A stretch of DNA of 64,000 bases, from the NCBI RefSeq assembly GCF_037975245.1, contig NC_092564.1, positions 25,475,484 to 25,539,483 of the forward strand, in the 5' to 3' direction. Numbering within the stretch: position 1 is the stretch's first letter; each line of letters opens with the position of its first letter. The stretch comes from Apostichopus japonicus (Eukaryota > Echinodermata > Holothuroidea > Aspidochirotida > Stichopodidae). A model generated the notes under the pieces. It saw only the letters and a program-made list of their open reading frames with translations. It did not search any database and was not told the DNA's origin. Shown one piece after another: positions 12,401-24,887 of the stretch. A program made the position numbers and the translations under genes.

Positions 12401-15037
12401 CGTTTTCACACATTTATAGGCAGGCCTAGAATTTCACAATTATAGCTCTACTTGCTATATAAAAATCTACTGGCAAAACTCAAGTTCTCACTGGCAATTA
12501 CCACAATTACAACAAACATCAACTACTGCAATGAAGGCTTTTGAGAACAGTCCAATTGTATTTGGTGATAATTTTAAGCAGTAATACAGGGCTCATCATG
12601 TACAGTACCTGTATAGAAATCATGCCAATCCTTTGACGGACGATTGGTAACCAACTAATTACCATGTTTTTAATTTCTATATGTCATCCCTACTGGCAAC
12701 CGGAAAAATTAATAATAATAACTAGTCTTATAAAGCGCAGACTCCAACAAAAGTTGTTCAATCCACTGGTATTTTGCCAGTAAATAGCCCAAATTTCCTG
12801 ATAAGCCACAATGAATTATTAGTGGGGAATGTGGAAGGAGAGTTGGAATACTGCTTTAAGTTTTTTTATTCGTGTTTTTTTACTATATGTATTTTTTGTT
12901 ATTAATTTTGTATAAATTTACTGTGACAAGCACAAAAAAACCTATAGTGTAGGCATTTCGTTAATACTTCAAGTCTGTTTAAAGATTTGCGGCCAGAAAG
13001 TAAATGTTGAATGGCCACTAAAAAATTGCCAAAGTTTATATGCAACATGCTGAGACTTCCTATTAATTTTTCATTGTTGGTTGAGCATTTCATTTCCTTC
13101 ACCCTCTTAAGCTGCTGTGCCTAATTTAGCAAACGGGAGAAGAATGTGATTCAGTCAACCGTATTGGATGCTGTGATATTGAAAGCCTATAGCGCTGTTT
13201 ATAGAAGGACCTTGTGCAGTAATACAAGAGGTGATAGCTACGCAAGAAATGCTGTTTATTTGTCAAAATTGACTTCGCATATAAGCTGCCATAGCTAGAG
13301 GATCAAGCTATGGATAAAATTTGCATTTAATTTTCAAACCATGGTATGGAGTGGGGCAGCTGGGGTGGTACTGTAGTATGATATTATTATATAAGCAAGG
13401 AAAGTGTGCCAGTGTGGTATAAATAGGTTAAAAAGTCAGGCGAAAATTTTTGGATGCATTTAGTTGTGAATTCTTTAACCCGGAGAACATTTCAAAGCTA
13501 TTCTTGCTAATGATTCTAGTCTCCATATGAATAAACCTTGTGCATGGACATAATGGTATAATTAATTTCTCTAATGGCCTTCCAATACTAACCGTCCCCC
13601 CTCCCGTGCCCCCTCCCCTTTCCCTCTTTTACTTGCAAAGCCGATGGCAGATTATTATCACGTAGAGCTTTTAATATATTTGTTGAACTTGAACAGCCTT
13701 TGTTTGAGAGCTCTGACAGTCTCATCTTTCCCTTGCACATCTTACTTTGCATCTGTCTCAGTACTGCAATATTACTGACACTTCCATACATAGTGTAAAG
13801 TGTAGTATGCAAATAGTACTAGTTATAGATACATATATACCCCTTTAAATAGGCAAACTTCTGCTTTCATTCCAAAGGAGTAAGGACCATAGCCAAATTT
13901 GAATACCGCTTGAATTCAGTGGGCCAGTGAAGCTATTGTTCATGTCCCCCCGCTGTTTCACACTTGAGGGGTTAACTGTCAGATGCTGAAAACCCTAGTC
14001 ACTGAGGTACAGTAGCCTGCAAATGATTGGGGATGTCAACAATATTTGATTACTTCCTTAGTTACCAAAATTACTGATATTTTTGTGAGATTAACTTTGT
14101 GATTAGGTGAAATTATTGTTGAAATAGCTGCATGCTGATATTGACTCTGCATAATGCTGGGACACAGCTGATCAAGCATAAAAGTACTATAGTATTTGGA
14201 ACCAAGGAGGTACCTTGTATATTAACCTGTTTTATAAGTTAACCCTTGACTACAAACCAAAAAAGGTGTGAATAGGCCCTGATTTTGCAATGGACCATAA
14301 GTTATCAATTGCTCAGGTTGCCATTAAGTGATCAATCTTTGACATCACTGATAAAAGTTTTCATTTTGAAAGAGTAAAGAAATAGGCTTTAGGAAAATAG
14401 GAAATAGAGCTATCTGCTTGTTTTTTGTTACTGTAGTTCATTTGATATTTGGTTTTAATTCCCCTGCATGTCTTCTGTTGAACAGTGATTTACTTTACAA
14501 TGTCATTTATCTACTAGTGACATTTGATATCTATCCGATCTACCTATATAGTAGTACAGCATAAGCTGAGAACTGTAGTTCAAAACTTGTGCTTCTTATC
14601 CTGTATGGCTTAATACCTAGGAAATGAATGTCTGTTTGATTCCCAGTTCTATCATTTAAAAAAAAATTTCAACTTTTCTTTTCCTCTGGTTCAGAACATG
14701 TAATTTAAGTGTAGTAGGGTGTGTGTGTGTGTTTGTATAGTGAATTACATACGGTACGCAAAGAATTAAAAAAATAACAGTAGTACTCACGACATTGAAC
14801 ATTTCAAGGCCGGCCAATTAGCTTAAGTATCTAGACGAAGCTGTAAAATTAGACTGGTTTTTTTGTCCATAATTTTTGTCCGTAAAACTTTATACTTTTT
14901 ATTTCCTGCACAACAAGTAGTTTTGTTTTGTTTGTAATTCTCAAAAGCGACAATTTGTTTGTTGTTGTCATTTTGGCTATAACCTTTCGCCATTTTCTTC
15001 TCTTTTGTCTTACATTTCTAGATAGACCTATGGTACA

Positions 15038-15038
<1 letters not shown>
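9490..15038 (+). other. Probable intron, repeats only
   Basis: No exon was recognised. The stretch contains the dispersed repeat at 12415-12800, a G-rich run near 10425-10450 and a C-rich patch near 13590-13625. CpG falls across the first kilobase and stays low. Confidence 0.4.
12415..12800 (+). repeat. Dispersed repeat, copy 1 of 2
   Basis: It is colinear with 38755-39165. Shared words in order are AGGCCTAGMATTTCACAA, AAATCTACTGGC, TTCTCACTGG, CAGYCCAATTG, AAGCAGTAATAC and CCAGTAAATAGCC. The copies are well diverged, so this is an old interspersed element. No terminal structure or coding frame is visible. Confidence 0.65.

Positions 15039-15088
<50 letters not shown>
15039..15088. repeat. 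(TA)n microsatellite
   Basis: About 50 bases of uninterrupted TA dinucleotide repeat. Confidence 0.95.
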
Positions 15089-15091
<3 letters not shown>

Positions 15092-15419
15092 ACAATTAGG
15101 CTACTACGTATGCTGCAAAGGTTGTTATAAAAGTTCACAGTTCAACAATGTTCATCACTTGATTAAAGGAAATTTGTATATCAGTATATATCTTCTAGTA
15201 AAATGTTTTTTTTTTCTTCTTTTTCTCCTCTGAAGCGCATATTGCAAAATGTTTACTTTCAAAAACAGGGAAAATATTTAATTCAAATTTTCTGCAGCAG
15301 TTTTGAAGGATCACAATTTTGCCTCTTATAAAATACTACATGTTTGCACTTGTATAGCACTGTATAGCACTGGTACTGTTTCAATACCATTTTTCAATTC
15401 AATTTTCATACAGATTCAT

Positions 15420-15912
15420 AACCATTCCAGCGTTAATTTCTTCTTCCCGCCTATAATGTGATAAAGAAAACAGAGACGTCACGCTTCGATATTCGAGCAC
15501 TGCAATAACCACAATTCAATTTGTGCCTGTTTTGCCTTGAACTGGCCCCACACAGCTGTGCAAAAAAAAAAAAAAGAAGCCGGTTATGAACTTCTGTTTA
15601 ATATTTCACTGCCAGTGAGTGCTGGCTGCTGGCACATAGCTCCGTCGCTTCATGGTCGTCGTTGTTGTCGACCGCCACTGCCTCAACAGACTCTCTCTGT
15701 TTCTCTCTCGTTCTGCGCAATCACCGAACCCTGTATCACTCTATCTCCCGGCAGACAATCGTTTCCGGTACTGATGCTGATGCTGCCTGGATGCATTCTA
15801 ATTAAACCAGGACAGAGGCCACCGCCGTCTCTGCCATTAATACTTCTTCTACCTTCAAATTTTTTTCCCTTCATCTACGACGTGTGTGCAGCGGCATTAG
15901 TCTAAGGTGACA
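15420..15912 (+). promoter_or_regulatory. CpG-retaining patch, candidate promoter or leader exon
   Basis: Local CpG density is higher than in the surrounding intron, in sequence rich in CTCTCT and GCC. A frame of 122 codons (15537-15905) crosses it, but its composition is pyrimidine-driven and looks non-coding. A possible donor, GTCTAAG|GTGACA, ends at 15907. One of several such patches in the CpG-poor domain. Confidence 0.3.
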
Positions 15913-16636
15913 GCTCTTAGTTCTCATGAGAGGATATTTATTTATTTATTTTTTTGATTTGCATTCACAGAATTGACTTCTTTTTTTTTTGTTTCTTTTC
16001 TTTTTGGTTCTCACTTACTTTTTTTGCTTGACTTTGCTTCCTGAATTCAACTTCGCCGAAAGCAAAAGAGTTGGATAATAACATCCTGTCTAGTATTGTA
16101 AGACTTCTTATTATTATGCGTTGTCAGATGTAACGAGACAGAAAACCATTCGACTATAATTGCAGGAGGCATTTGTACTTTTTCTCCGACTTCCTTGGAA
16201 TACTTATTGATCTTTTTCTAACCAAATATTGAAAGGATTCTAATCCTCTTGAAATAACCGCTGAGATGTACCGTTTACAACTGTAGGTACAAGATCATTT
16301 CCATAGCAATTTGCATATCGTGTCACGTTTTAACTGATACTTTTTCAACGTTCAGACTGTTTTTTAAAGAGTTCTGGACAGAAAAAAAAGGGAATTGAGC
16401 ACATTTGGAAAATTTTGGTTTCCTTTTAGTAGAAGATACATTGAACATCCTCACTCTTTAGCTGTTACTAGTTCTTTTCATGTTGTTGTTGTTTTAATTG
16501 TTGGCTTCTAACTGGATAAAAATCTCACTGGAAGGAAAGATTATTTTGACTAGTTTTGGAACAAGTCTGCCTGGAGTTTTTGTTATTTGTTTGTTTTACA
16601 CAGAAGATAAATACCAGAGATTAGGATGGCTGACAG

Positions 16637-16713
16637 ATGGGTGAAGGTGAAGACAATTTTACTGGAAGTATAAAAAAAGAGGAGAATTTTGTCACGGTAG
16701 ATGAGACATTAAG
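16637..16713 (+). CDS. Candidate short first coding exon
   Basis: An ATG at 16637 opens 25 codons beginning MGEGEDNFTGSIKKEENF. The codons look protein-like, and the frame runs into a possible donor, TTAAG|GTCAGT, at 16713. The exit phase is 2. Direct joining to the SH2 exon at 41962 would meet a stop within three codons, so an unseen intermediate exon would be needed, or this is leader with an upstream frame. An overlapping ATG at 16626 closes after 15 codons. Confidence 0.22.
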
Positions 16714-16963
16714 GTCAGTATCAGTTTGGAATATGTTTACTTAAAATTGTTATTAAAAGATGTAAAAAAGAGTATGAGCATGAGAATTATTCTGTTTTAA
16801 GATTTATAATTTGATTCAACAACAGTTTTTAAAGAATTAAGCAGGCCCTGTAGGCAGAAATAAATCAATTTTTTGGGTCTAAATGTTTTATATCGTGCTG
16901 CAGTAATATAATAATTCAACATAAACATGGATGCCATATTGGTCAGGGCTTTTATTCTTTCTT

Positions 16964-17681
16964 AGCAGGCCTGAAAGTCTACCAGGTGACAATGACATGT
17001 TTTACATAAATTATGTAAATCACTCCTCACTTACCTGTCTCCTCATAACTAAGTACTCATAAATATCTAGTTTTGGACTAATATTTAGCAGGCCTGTAGG
17101 ACTGTGATATAATAGCAGGCCTGAAAGTCTACCAGGTTATAATGACATATTTACATAAATTATGTAAATCACTCCTCGCTTGCCTGTCTCCTCATAACTA
17201 AGTACTCATAAATATCTAGTTTTGGACTAATATTTAGCAGGCCTGTAGGACTGTGATATAATAGCAGGCCTGAAAGTCTACCAGGTTATAATGACATATT
17301 TACATAAATTATGTAAATCACTCCTCGCTTGCCTGTCTCCTCATAACTAAGTACTCATAAATATCTAGTTTTGGACTAATATTTAGCAGGCCTGTAGGAC
17401 TGTGATATAATAGCAGGCCTGAAAGTCTACCAGGTTATAATGACATATTTACATAAATTATGTAAATCACTCCTCGCTTGCCTGTCTCCTCATAACTAAG
17501 TACTCATAAATATCTAGTTTTGGACTAATATTTAGCAGGCCTGTAGGACTGTGATATAATAGCAGGCCTGAAAGTCTACCAGGTTATAATGACATATTTA
17601 CATAAATTATGTAAATCACTCCTCGCTTGTCTGTCTCCTCATAACTACAGTAAGTACTCATAAATATCTAGTTTTGGACTG
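16964..17681 (+). repeat. Minisatellite, 4.8 copies of a 149-150 bp unit
   Basis: Units start with AGCAGGCCTGAAAGTC at 16964, 17114, 17263, 17412 and 17561. They differ by only a few bases, so the array is young. Each unit holds a near-palindrome, ATTTACATAAATTATGTAAAT, at about unit position 40. The segment around CTCCTCGCTTGCCTGTCTCC recurs as single diverged copies at 28.2, 28.6 and 29.3 kb, so the unit derives from an interspersed repeat. Confidence 0.95.
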
Positions 17682-20600
17682 TCAACATTTTGGTCATCAG
17701 TATTGATTGCCTGTAATTTTACAATATTTACCAAATGTTCCTTAACTTTCAGTAACACATTTCCCTGAAGATTACGATTATTCATCTTGTTCCCAATTAA
17801 CATTTTTTTTGTAGAGAAGTTAACATTAGTTACCAACTGACCAACATTTGACCGTCTAAGGTATTTCGAGTCAAGTCGGTCAGTATTAACTCGAGATTAG
17901 TATGTAAAAAAGAAGTTTTGGTTCACTACTGTCATTGTTTTTACACCTATTGTACAGTTACTGTATGATATGATGCCTTAAATGCACCATCTTCAATTTA
18001 TTCTGGAAATGGTTTTGAGGATTGGCACTTGGAATGATTTTCCTTATGAATCTTTTGCATGCCCAAATATTTTGGGGAAAGGAAAGTACTGTACCTCTTC
18101 TGCCTCGAGACATACATTACTCAAACTGTGCTGGTACCAGAGATATCAATGATCATGAAGAACTTGAGTTTTATCATAAAAATGTGCAAATGTTTTACTA
18201 TTTAATAAATTTCTATATGAATTACTTATATTTCCAGTAGGGAAATACAAATAGAGATAAACTTTGTAGATATACTATGAGCAACTAGAACTTGGATGAT
18301 GTTAAAGACTTTTAATAAAGAAATACAAGGTATCCATAATAGTTAACTTGTTATGTACACCTTTATGTAAACCTATGTTTCTTTGGGTGTGGTCTGGATT
18401 TTACATAGAACACATACACTGTCAAATTAAACAGGTCTACTCTCTGTTTAGTAGTCCTATTTGATACTGGGGAGTTTGTAACATGCCTTTGGCAGGCAGG
18501 TAACCTTTACAGTAGTCAAGTTGATGTATATTTGGACATAATGTACATGTTTGTTTGTATGAACTATATGTGTGTATGAATGTCTGTATGTATGCATGTA
18601 TGTGTGTAGGTAGGTAGGTTTATACATGCAGTGCGTATGTGTGTGATGCTCTAGATTATTGCTGTTGTATTGTATGGTGGTCAAAAGTCATTTGAGGTCA
18701 GCAATGGTTTTAATGTAAAATTCTTGACAGTACATATATCGTACCTCAAGACTTATAACATTGAGAATTTAACATTCATTATAGGTTCACCTAAAGTTGT
18801 GTAGTGCAATAAGGTTAGAGTTTGTTTTGAGTTCAAAATAGAGATCAAATTCTGAAAACCTTATAAACTGGATATTTCAAGAAGAGCAATGTTGACAGAT
18901 GTCATAGCAACGGAATACTTTGGCATGAAATGTTATTTTTAGTGAGGGTCAAAAGTCAGCATAGCTCCAAATGTGATGAATCTTTAAAAACCTTGTATCT
19001 GAAGAATCTTACCTTGGACCCAATTTTCATTTTGCTGGTGGATTTGCTTTAATGTTGATTAATACATTAAGCCCAACAGTAAGCTAATACTGCTTATTAA
19101 CAGATTGTTATGCAACTTACTAAGTATTTTAATCCTGTTAACAGTCACCAAAATCATTGCTTTAAAACTGCACGTAAAGGAATTATGCTCTTTAAATATG
19201 GCAAGTGACAGCTGTGAAGGTTGTCAGTCTAGTTTCTGTTTTTTTTCTTTACCATTAAGTTAACAGTGCTGCCTATGAATTTATGTACACCCAACTTTTG
19301 ACTACCAAATTTTGACATCTTACACGTCAGTAGTTAACCGTATATTGTACATTTAAAATTTAATTTCCCATCGTTAGAGTGTTGGACATATACTTATCCA
19401 GCACTGGCATGAGGCATGCAGCTTGAGTGAGGTACCTGTACAATTATACTGGGGGGCTATTCACTGCAGTTACAGTATATGGTTGTTATATTTGTCAACT
19501 GTATATATATACTACAATAACGACATCCGGTCCTTACCTTACCTGGGAGGATATTGACAAACAGAAACTTACAAATACTGTGTGGGTATTTACAAAGACC
19601 CAGTTTTCTCGTCTGGATGCATGCAATCACTTCAGATAATCCTGGAAAGTTTTCCCTAGCTAACAGTGTGACAAGAGACAGCCTCCTGGACACAAAATCT
19701 CTCTTGGTGAAAACCTTTTCCGATATTTTAAGTTTTGGTGAGCAAAATTTTGTTTTCTTATTTTTAGGCTGATTTGTAAGAAACTTGGTCGTCCCTAGCC
19801 TGTAGGAAAAACTTACTGATTATAGTTATGAAGGTACTGCCGAATATGGTTCTTGTGTTCCAAAACTGCTACATGTTTGCACTTGTATTCCCAGGTAACC
19901 AGATTTGCATATCAATTAGGGTGAAATTAGGGTGCAGTAGGGTGCAATTGTTAGTTCATTGGTAATTAGGCAAATTTCCAGATCTTCTTGCACCATTTTT
20001 GAATGAGACAAAATCATCCATAATAGTTACATTGAAAGCAATTGCTGTCTGTGGTGAGACCCGCAGGATGTCTACATAAGCTGTAAGCTACATTAACATC
20101 TGGAGGATTCATGAAACGTGACAGCATATAATGTAGGTGAACAATGTCATAGCTAAAGGCACCTCGCTTTTAAATTTATCAGTTTAATTGGTAATTTACA
20201 TTCGGGGCAATCTGCTCTTCAAAAGTTGCCGAAAAAACTCATCTTCTGCTTTTGGCGTGTTTACATAAACCTTATACCTAAAAGTGAAAAAAAAGGGCTT
20301 GTTTTTCTTCCTCTTGGAGCAAAGAATATACTGTTTACACACAGTGATCATACCGTACATGGATTTACAATTACACATTAAAATGTAGGCAGACATACAG
20401 AGTAAACACAATTTAGGTACTAGAAGGAGCTAGGCCTCTTTGGAAGTACACACTGTGTAGTATATTGACAATCTGTACAGTATAGGCCTATGGCCTAACA
20501 GTCAAGTTAACCACTAAATGACAGTTAGAGGAAACTTTTGGATTAAAAGAAAAACAATGAAAGAGATTTTAGTTTAAAGCCCTGATAGTCTTTCTCTCCA

Positions 20601-23600
20601 CCTCTCTCTTGTACAGTACACCTACAAGTACAACTCAATCGATCACATTGATAAATTCTGTATTAATTCTTTCAGAGATCTGCATAATTGTGATGTAGAC
20701 TAAACGGCCAATCTCCGACCAAATATTGTTGTAGAATACTTGCTGCCCTCTGTTTCAAATGTTATAATTAGGTTCAATAGTTGATAAAGTTATGTACTGT
20801 AAATTGATTCCTCCCCCTCCCTGTATTAATTTATTGCATAATTTTTGTTTAACTCATGAATTAGGCCAATCTAATTGCTTTGTCTTCTATTTGTTGAGCC
20901 GTGTGGCTGTTGACATATTTTTACAAGCTGTGTGGCCATACACTTTGCATCTACAAAATATTGACATCATAGTGTTGTAATAAAACTGTATACAGGAAAC
21001 AAGAAAGAAAGAAAAAATCAGACATTGAAACCATATGGTCTCAACTCAAAATAAGATGAGTGAGGTTAATAAACTGCCTCAAAGGCAGTTTATTGGTGCC
21101 AATGTATTTCTATATTATTTTATATACATTCACAGTATCCAAATAACCTTTTTTTTCATGCCCTTTCTTTTGCTACTAAAGTTTATTCTTTAAAGAGCAA
21201 TAAGAAAATAATTTCCAGAGGGTCAGATGCAGCAGTTTGGAATCACATAAAAAAGAAAAGTTTCCTTCCTGTTAGTTGGCACTGTACAGTAATGTTTTGG
21301 AGAAGGGCATAGATTGTTTTTGATTAATCTATGAAGTGGTGTTGCATATATATCTTGAGTCGCAGATAGCCATGTGGTGGTTTTTATAAAAACACACCAT
21401 TTTCATATCCCGAACCCAAAACAAATGCTTGAATAGGTCCACTTGAATTGTAGTATACCGCACACACTACTGTTCCATACATTTTTATGAAGTGTGCGAG
21501 CATGGAGGTTTTACCCTCCATGGTGCGAGCCACTCCATGCAGTAAATTTTAATTACTTCATTTAGACTATCAAGGAATGTTTTCACAGTTGAATTTATTA
21601 CACACATGGTGGTAAAAATTTATCAAAATTAACAAGTGGAAAATAAAACAGCCCGCTTGATGACTCTGTGTTTTGGTTTTGTTATTTTACTTTAAATTGG
21701 TATCAATTTCATTTTGAAATGTCCCTGCAACAATAGTCAGGAGAGTTGTAAATATCTTTTATTAGCCCACAAGGGCACATCTTATGCTAGAGCTCTATTT
21801 GATGGTGCACTGCACTTTGATGGTTCGTTGCACTTTAGCTATTAACTTGTAAAACTTGTAGAGTTAGTATATCCCAGCCTTGTATAACTTATTTCTTTTC
21901 TTCAAAATTGTAACGAATCAATAGCGCGGTTTTATTTTATGCATTTGGGCCTTTCTAGGGCTCTTTCCTTTACACCCTAATTGTTGTTGCGGTTAACGAC
22001 GAGAGGCCATGAAAATTGCAGAGTGGGATGGCAATATATACAGTATGTACAGTACTATAGCCCCTGCAGAGATAGGTAGCAAAACATACCAATAAGAGTA
22101 TACTGGGCATGAATTTATTAGGGGGGGGGGGGATGGGGGTTAACATGTACAAGATACAGTCACATGCATGGAGTTGAGAGGCTTGACAGGCCTCAGAGAA
22201 ACCACAAATTATACTGCATATTTTGGTGATTTTATTGTAGTAAAGGCAAGAGCATGCAATGTCTATTACCGTACAGTACTTAGTATGTTTTCACGTACCA
22301 ATCTGTCTCCACCCAGCTTCTATTTAAATGATCTCTCAAGATCTCAGCTGTACCTATTTCATGATGTAAAGTTAAATCCTGTTACAAGCAGTGGACCGTC
22401 TAAATTAGAAACCAGTGGTGATCACTTTCCAGTGTATTGCCATTTGACAAGCATTTGATACATTAAACAATGAAATGTTGCATAAATGTTGCATAAATTT
22501 CAAAAAGTAAGGTTATGTTGTACTTTAATAAAAAAGAAAAACCTAGAAACAGGTAGACTAGGCCTATAGTGTGTTGAGAACTTTAGAGGTGATTTTAGGC
22601 TGGTTTAACCAATGAGCATGTTGACAAGCTGGTGTCCTATTTGCCCAAAATATTTTTATAAACATGGTAAACTGAATCCTAAAGAACTGTCCTCCAATCG
22701 GAATTTAGGACATCATTGTAAGTTACATTGTCCCCCATTCCTGTCTCCCTTCCTTCTCCCTTACTTCTCCTCTTCTCCTCCCCCCCCCATCCTCCCCCAG
22801 GTCCTCCCCTCCTTTCAAAGTCTTCCAAGTCCCACCAGGCAAGGTAAACAATTTTAGACATGAACTGATACAATAGCAGATTGCATTACATAAATTTGTG
22901 GGGCACAGATTTTCCATATTAACATAGCCTTGCATTATAAGACAGAACTTGTAAGCTTACAGTATGTGTAGAAGATCTCTAGATAGTTAAATTGAGGGGG
23001 TATCAGATCTCTTTGACTTATAATCTGCTGACTTACGTACCTCGTGATTTATTTATTGTATGCAAAGTTACATCCCAATGCACAATACAGCTTTAAAATA
23101 AAACTACCTGTCACCCGTTCTTGGACCCTTGTTTTTTTTTTTTCCTTTTGATTTTGGTTCCAGTATTTTCAGCCAAATATTTACAGTGAGATATTGGTAG
23201 GTAGAGTAATTACAGCAGTTAAGGATATCCTGCCCTAGATACGATTCCAATATATCACTTCTCTATTCCAGACATATTGAGTGTTGGCTTCCTCACGCTG
23301 TGATGCCTACCGCAATTTGATTTGAAAGCTAGTATTATCCTATGTTTATTACCTACAGTATTCTTTTATTCCCAAAGGAAGGAAGTAAGTTAGTTTGATA
23401 AATTGACGATATTTTATGATCACAAGTTGTGCATTTATTATTCGGTATAGCTAAAGGCTCTACAGTAGTAGAGCCGTTGGGTATATTGTATATGATGCAC
23501 CAGCGAGAATAAATTTAAGACCAACAGAAGAAATACTGTAAATAAGTAAAGATTTTGAGGTTAATATTACTGGCAATGCCTTTAAAACCGAATTTTCATC

Positions 23601-24559
23601 TAAAAGATTGGTATTGACCGCATAGTGAAGCTGTTTGATTTTGCAGTGTATTGACACAGTATGCTGTTCATTTAGGTACATCTTAGTACAAAAGCGATTT
23701 AACATGATGCGATTATAACAGATGTACAGATTTCTAACAAATATCAACACCTTGTCTGTCTCTCTGCACTATTGTAATTTCATGGTGATTTTCTCTTGGC
23801 CAGCAGCACTAGTTGGTTTAAATTTGCATATATAAAGCTCTCAGAGGATTTTTTTTTATATTCATTTAATTTCTGAAAGGAGAACCAAAGTCCTGCCTTA
23901 CAATATCAAATAAAACCTACTTTAAAACACGAGCTATTGTCCAAATATTCAAGATTTTAGTTTGGCCCTCTGTTTGTTATAATTTTATTGCATTAATTAT
24001 TTAGGACATTCCAGGAAATAGTTTAACCATTGTTTATTCATCTGAACATTTGTGGGTATACAAACTGTTTTGGTACTTTCAAATTATTTTAGGGTCGTAT
24101 TGATGAAAATGGTTTCCAAATGGTTTCCAAAATGGTAAGCTATATGAACATTCTCAGGTAATATCTAATGAATTATGTCGTTCTGCACTGCAGTGGTTCA
24201 GTGAATGCATACTATAAATTTCACCATCTACAAATGATGATACATGTACGTAGTTCACTAGAGATAATGTTAAAGACCATCAAAACTATATTGTATATAA
24301 CAGCTTGTACTTAAAGAATCATCTAGAAACATGTATTAAATATTGCCATCATGCAGTTGTGGAAGTCCTCAAGATGTTGCATATATATTGAAACTGATAT
24401 GGCAAAAGATTCTTATTCAATTAGCATTGATTTCTGGGGTGTTTTTGGCTGCTAATTTAACGTGTCTGTGGTCCCGAAGTTGTGACGTTCTCGAGAAATA
24501 GTCAGTTTCAACCAGACCAGCTTCCATGCCTTGAAAGCTGATTGAATCAATAACTGAGC
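17682..24559 (+). other. Probable intron, repeats only
   Basis: CpG is very low (about 4 per kb near 18.5 kb). The stretch contains a TGTATG-rich simple repeat at about 18545-18625, a palindromic motif at 21494-21530, a G run near 22121-22132 and a C-rich patch at 22728-22830. Open frames near 19.4-19.8 kb occur on both strands with no recognisable motif. Confidence 0.4.
21494..21530. repeat. Short hairpin flanked by GTGCGAGC repeats
   Basis: CATGGAGG (21501-21508) and CCTCCATG (21515-21521 and adjacent base) form an 8-bp stem around a six-base loop. GTGCGAGC lies on both sides in the same orientation (21494-21501 and 21523-21530). Two CpGs are kept in otherwise CpG-poor DNA. It is likely part of a transposon end that I cannot classify. 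Confidence 0.5.
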
Positions 24560-24887
24560 CTCCTCTCTATCAGTGCAAACTACAACGTACATTGACTGGA
24601 CGCAGCATGAGCGCTCTCTGCACTGCTAACATGTAAAACGCTCTGCCTCTCTCTCCTGACCAATGAACAGGCCGTTCTCCATCTCAATCAAATTAAAGTA
24701 AGGGAGAGAGGAACCTTAGCCAGGAAATGTTTACAGCACCGCTCGCTAACATCCGGTCGTCGTCGCACATGATTGATTACCGCGCCAAGTGCTCCGGAAA
24801 TCACTCCGTTATATCCTGTGTGGGAGGAAGGAGTAAAATATCTCCATCATGATGAAACATGAGACTGCCTCGCTTAAGTCGCGGCCG
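24560..24887 (+). promoter_or_regulatory. CpG-retaining patch with candidate first exon
   Basis: This is a clear local CpG cluster (TCCGGTCGTCGTCGC, TACCGCGCC, AAGTCGCGGCCG) inside CpG-poor intron. Tandem ATGs at 24849 and 24852 open a frame of about 13 codons ending at a possible donor, GCGGCCG|GTAATT (24887), followed by a T run. The exit is phase 0, out of frame with the SH2 exon, so it would be leader if spliced there. A CCAAT-like CCAATG lies at about 24661. Confidence 0.35.

Noticed and set aside
15537-15905. 122-residue protein
   Set aside because: The sequence is dominated by pyrimidine-rich low-complexity DNA, starts at a non-ATG codon, and overlaps a promoter-like CpG patch; a leader exon is more likely.
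16964-17681. Regular repeats resembling a CRISPR array
   Set aside because: The 149-bp units are contiguous with no unique spacers, and the DNA is from an animal.
22612-22935. Overlapping frames on both strands
   Set aside because: They follow a CTCC-rich low-complexity patch (22728-22830) and show no domain.
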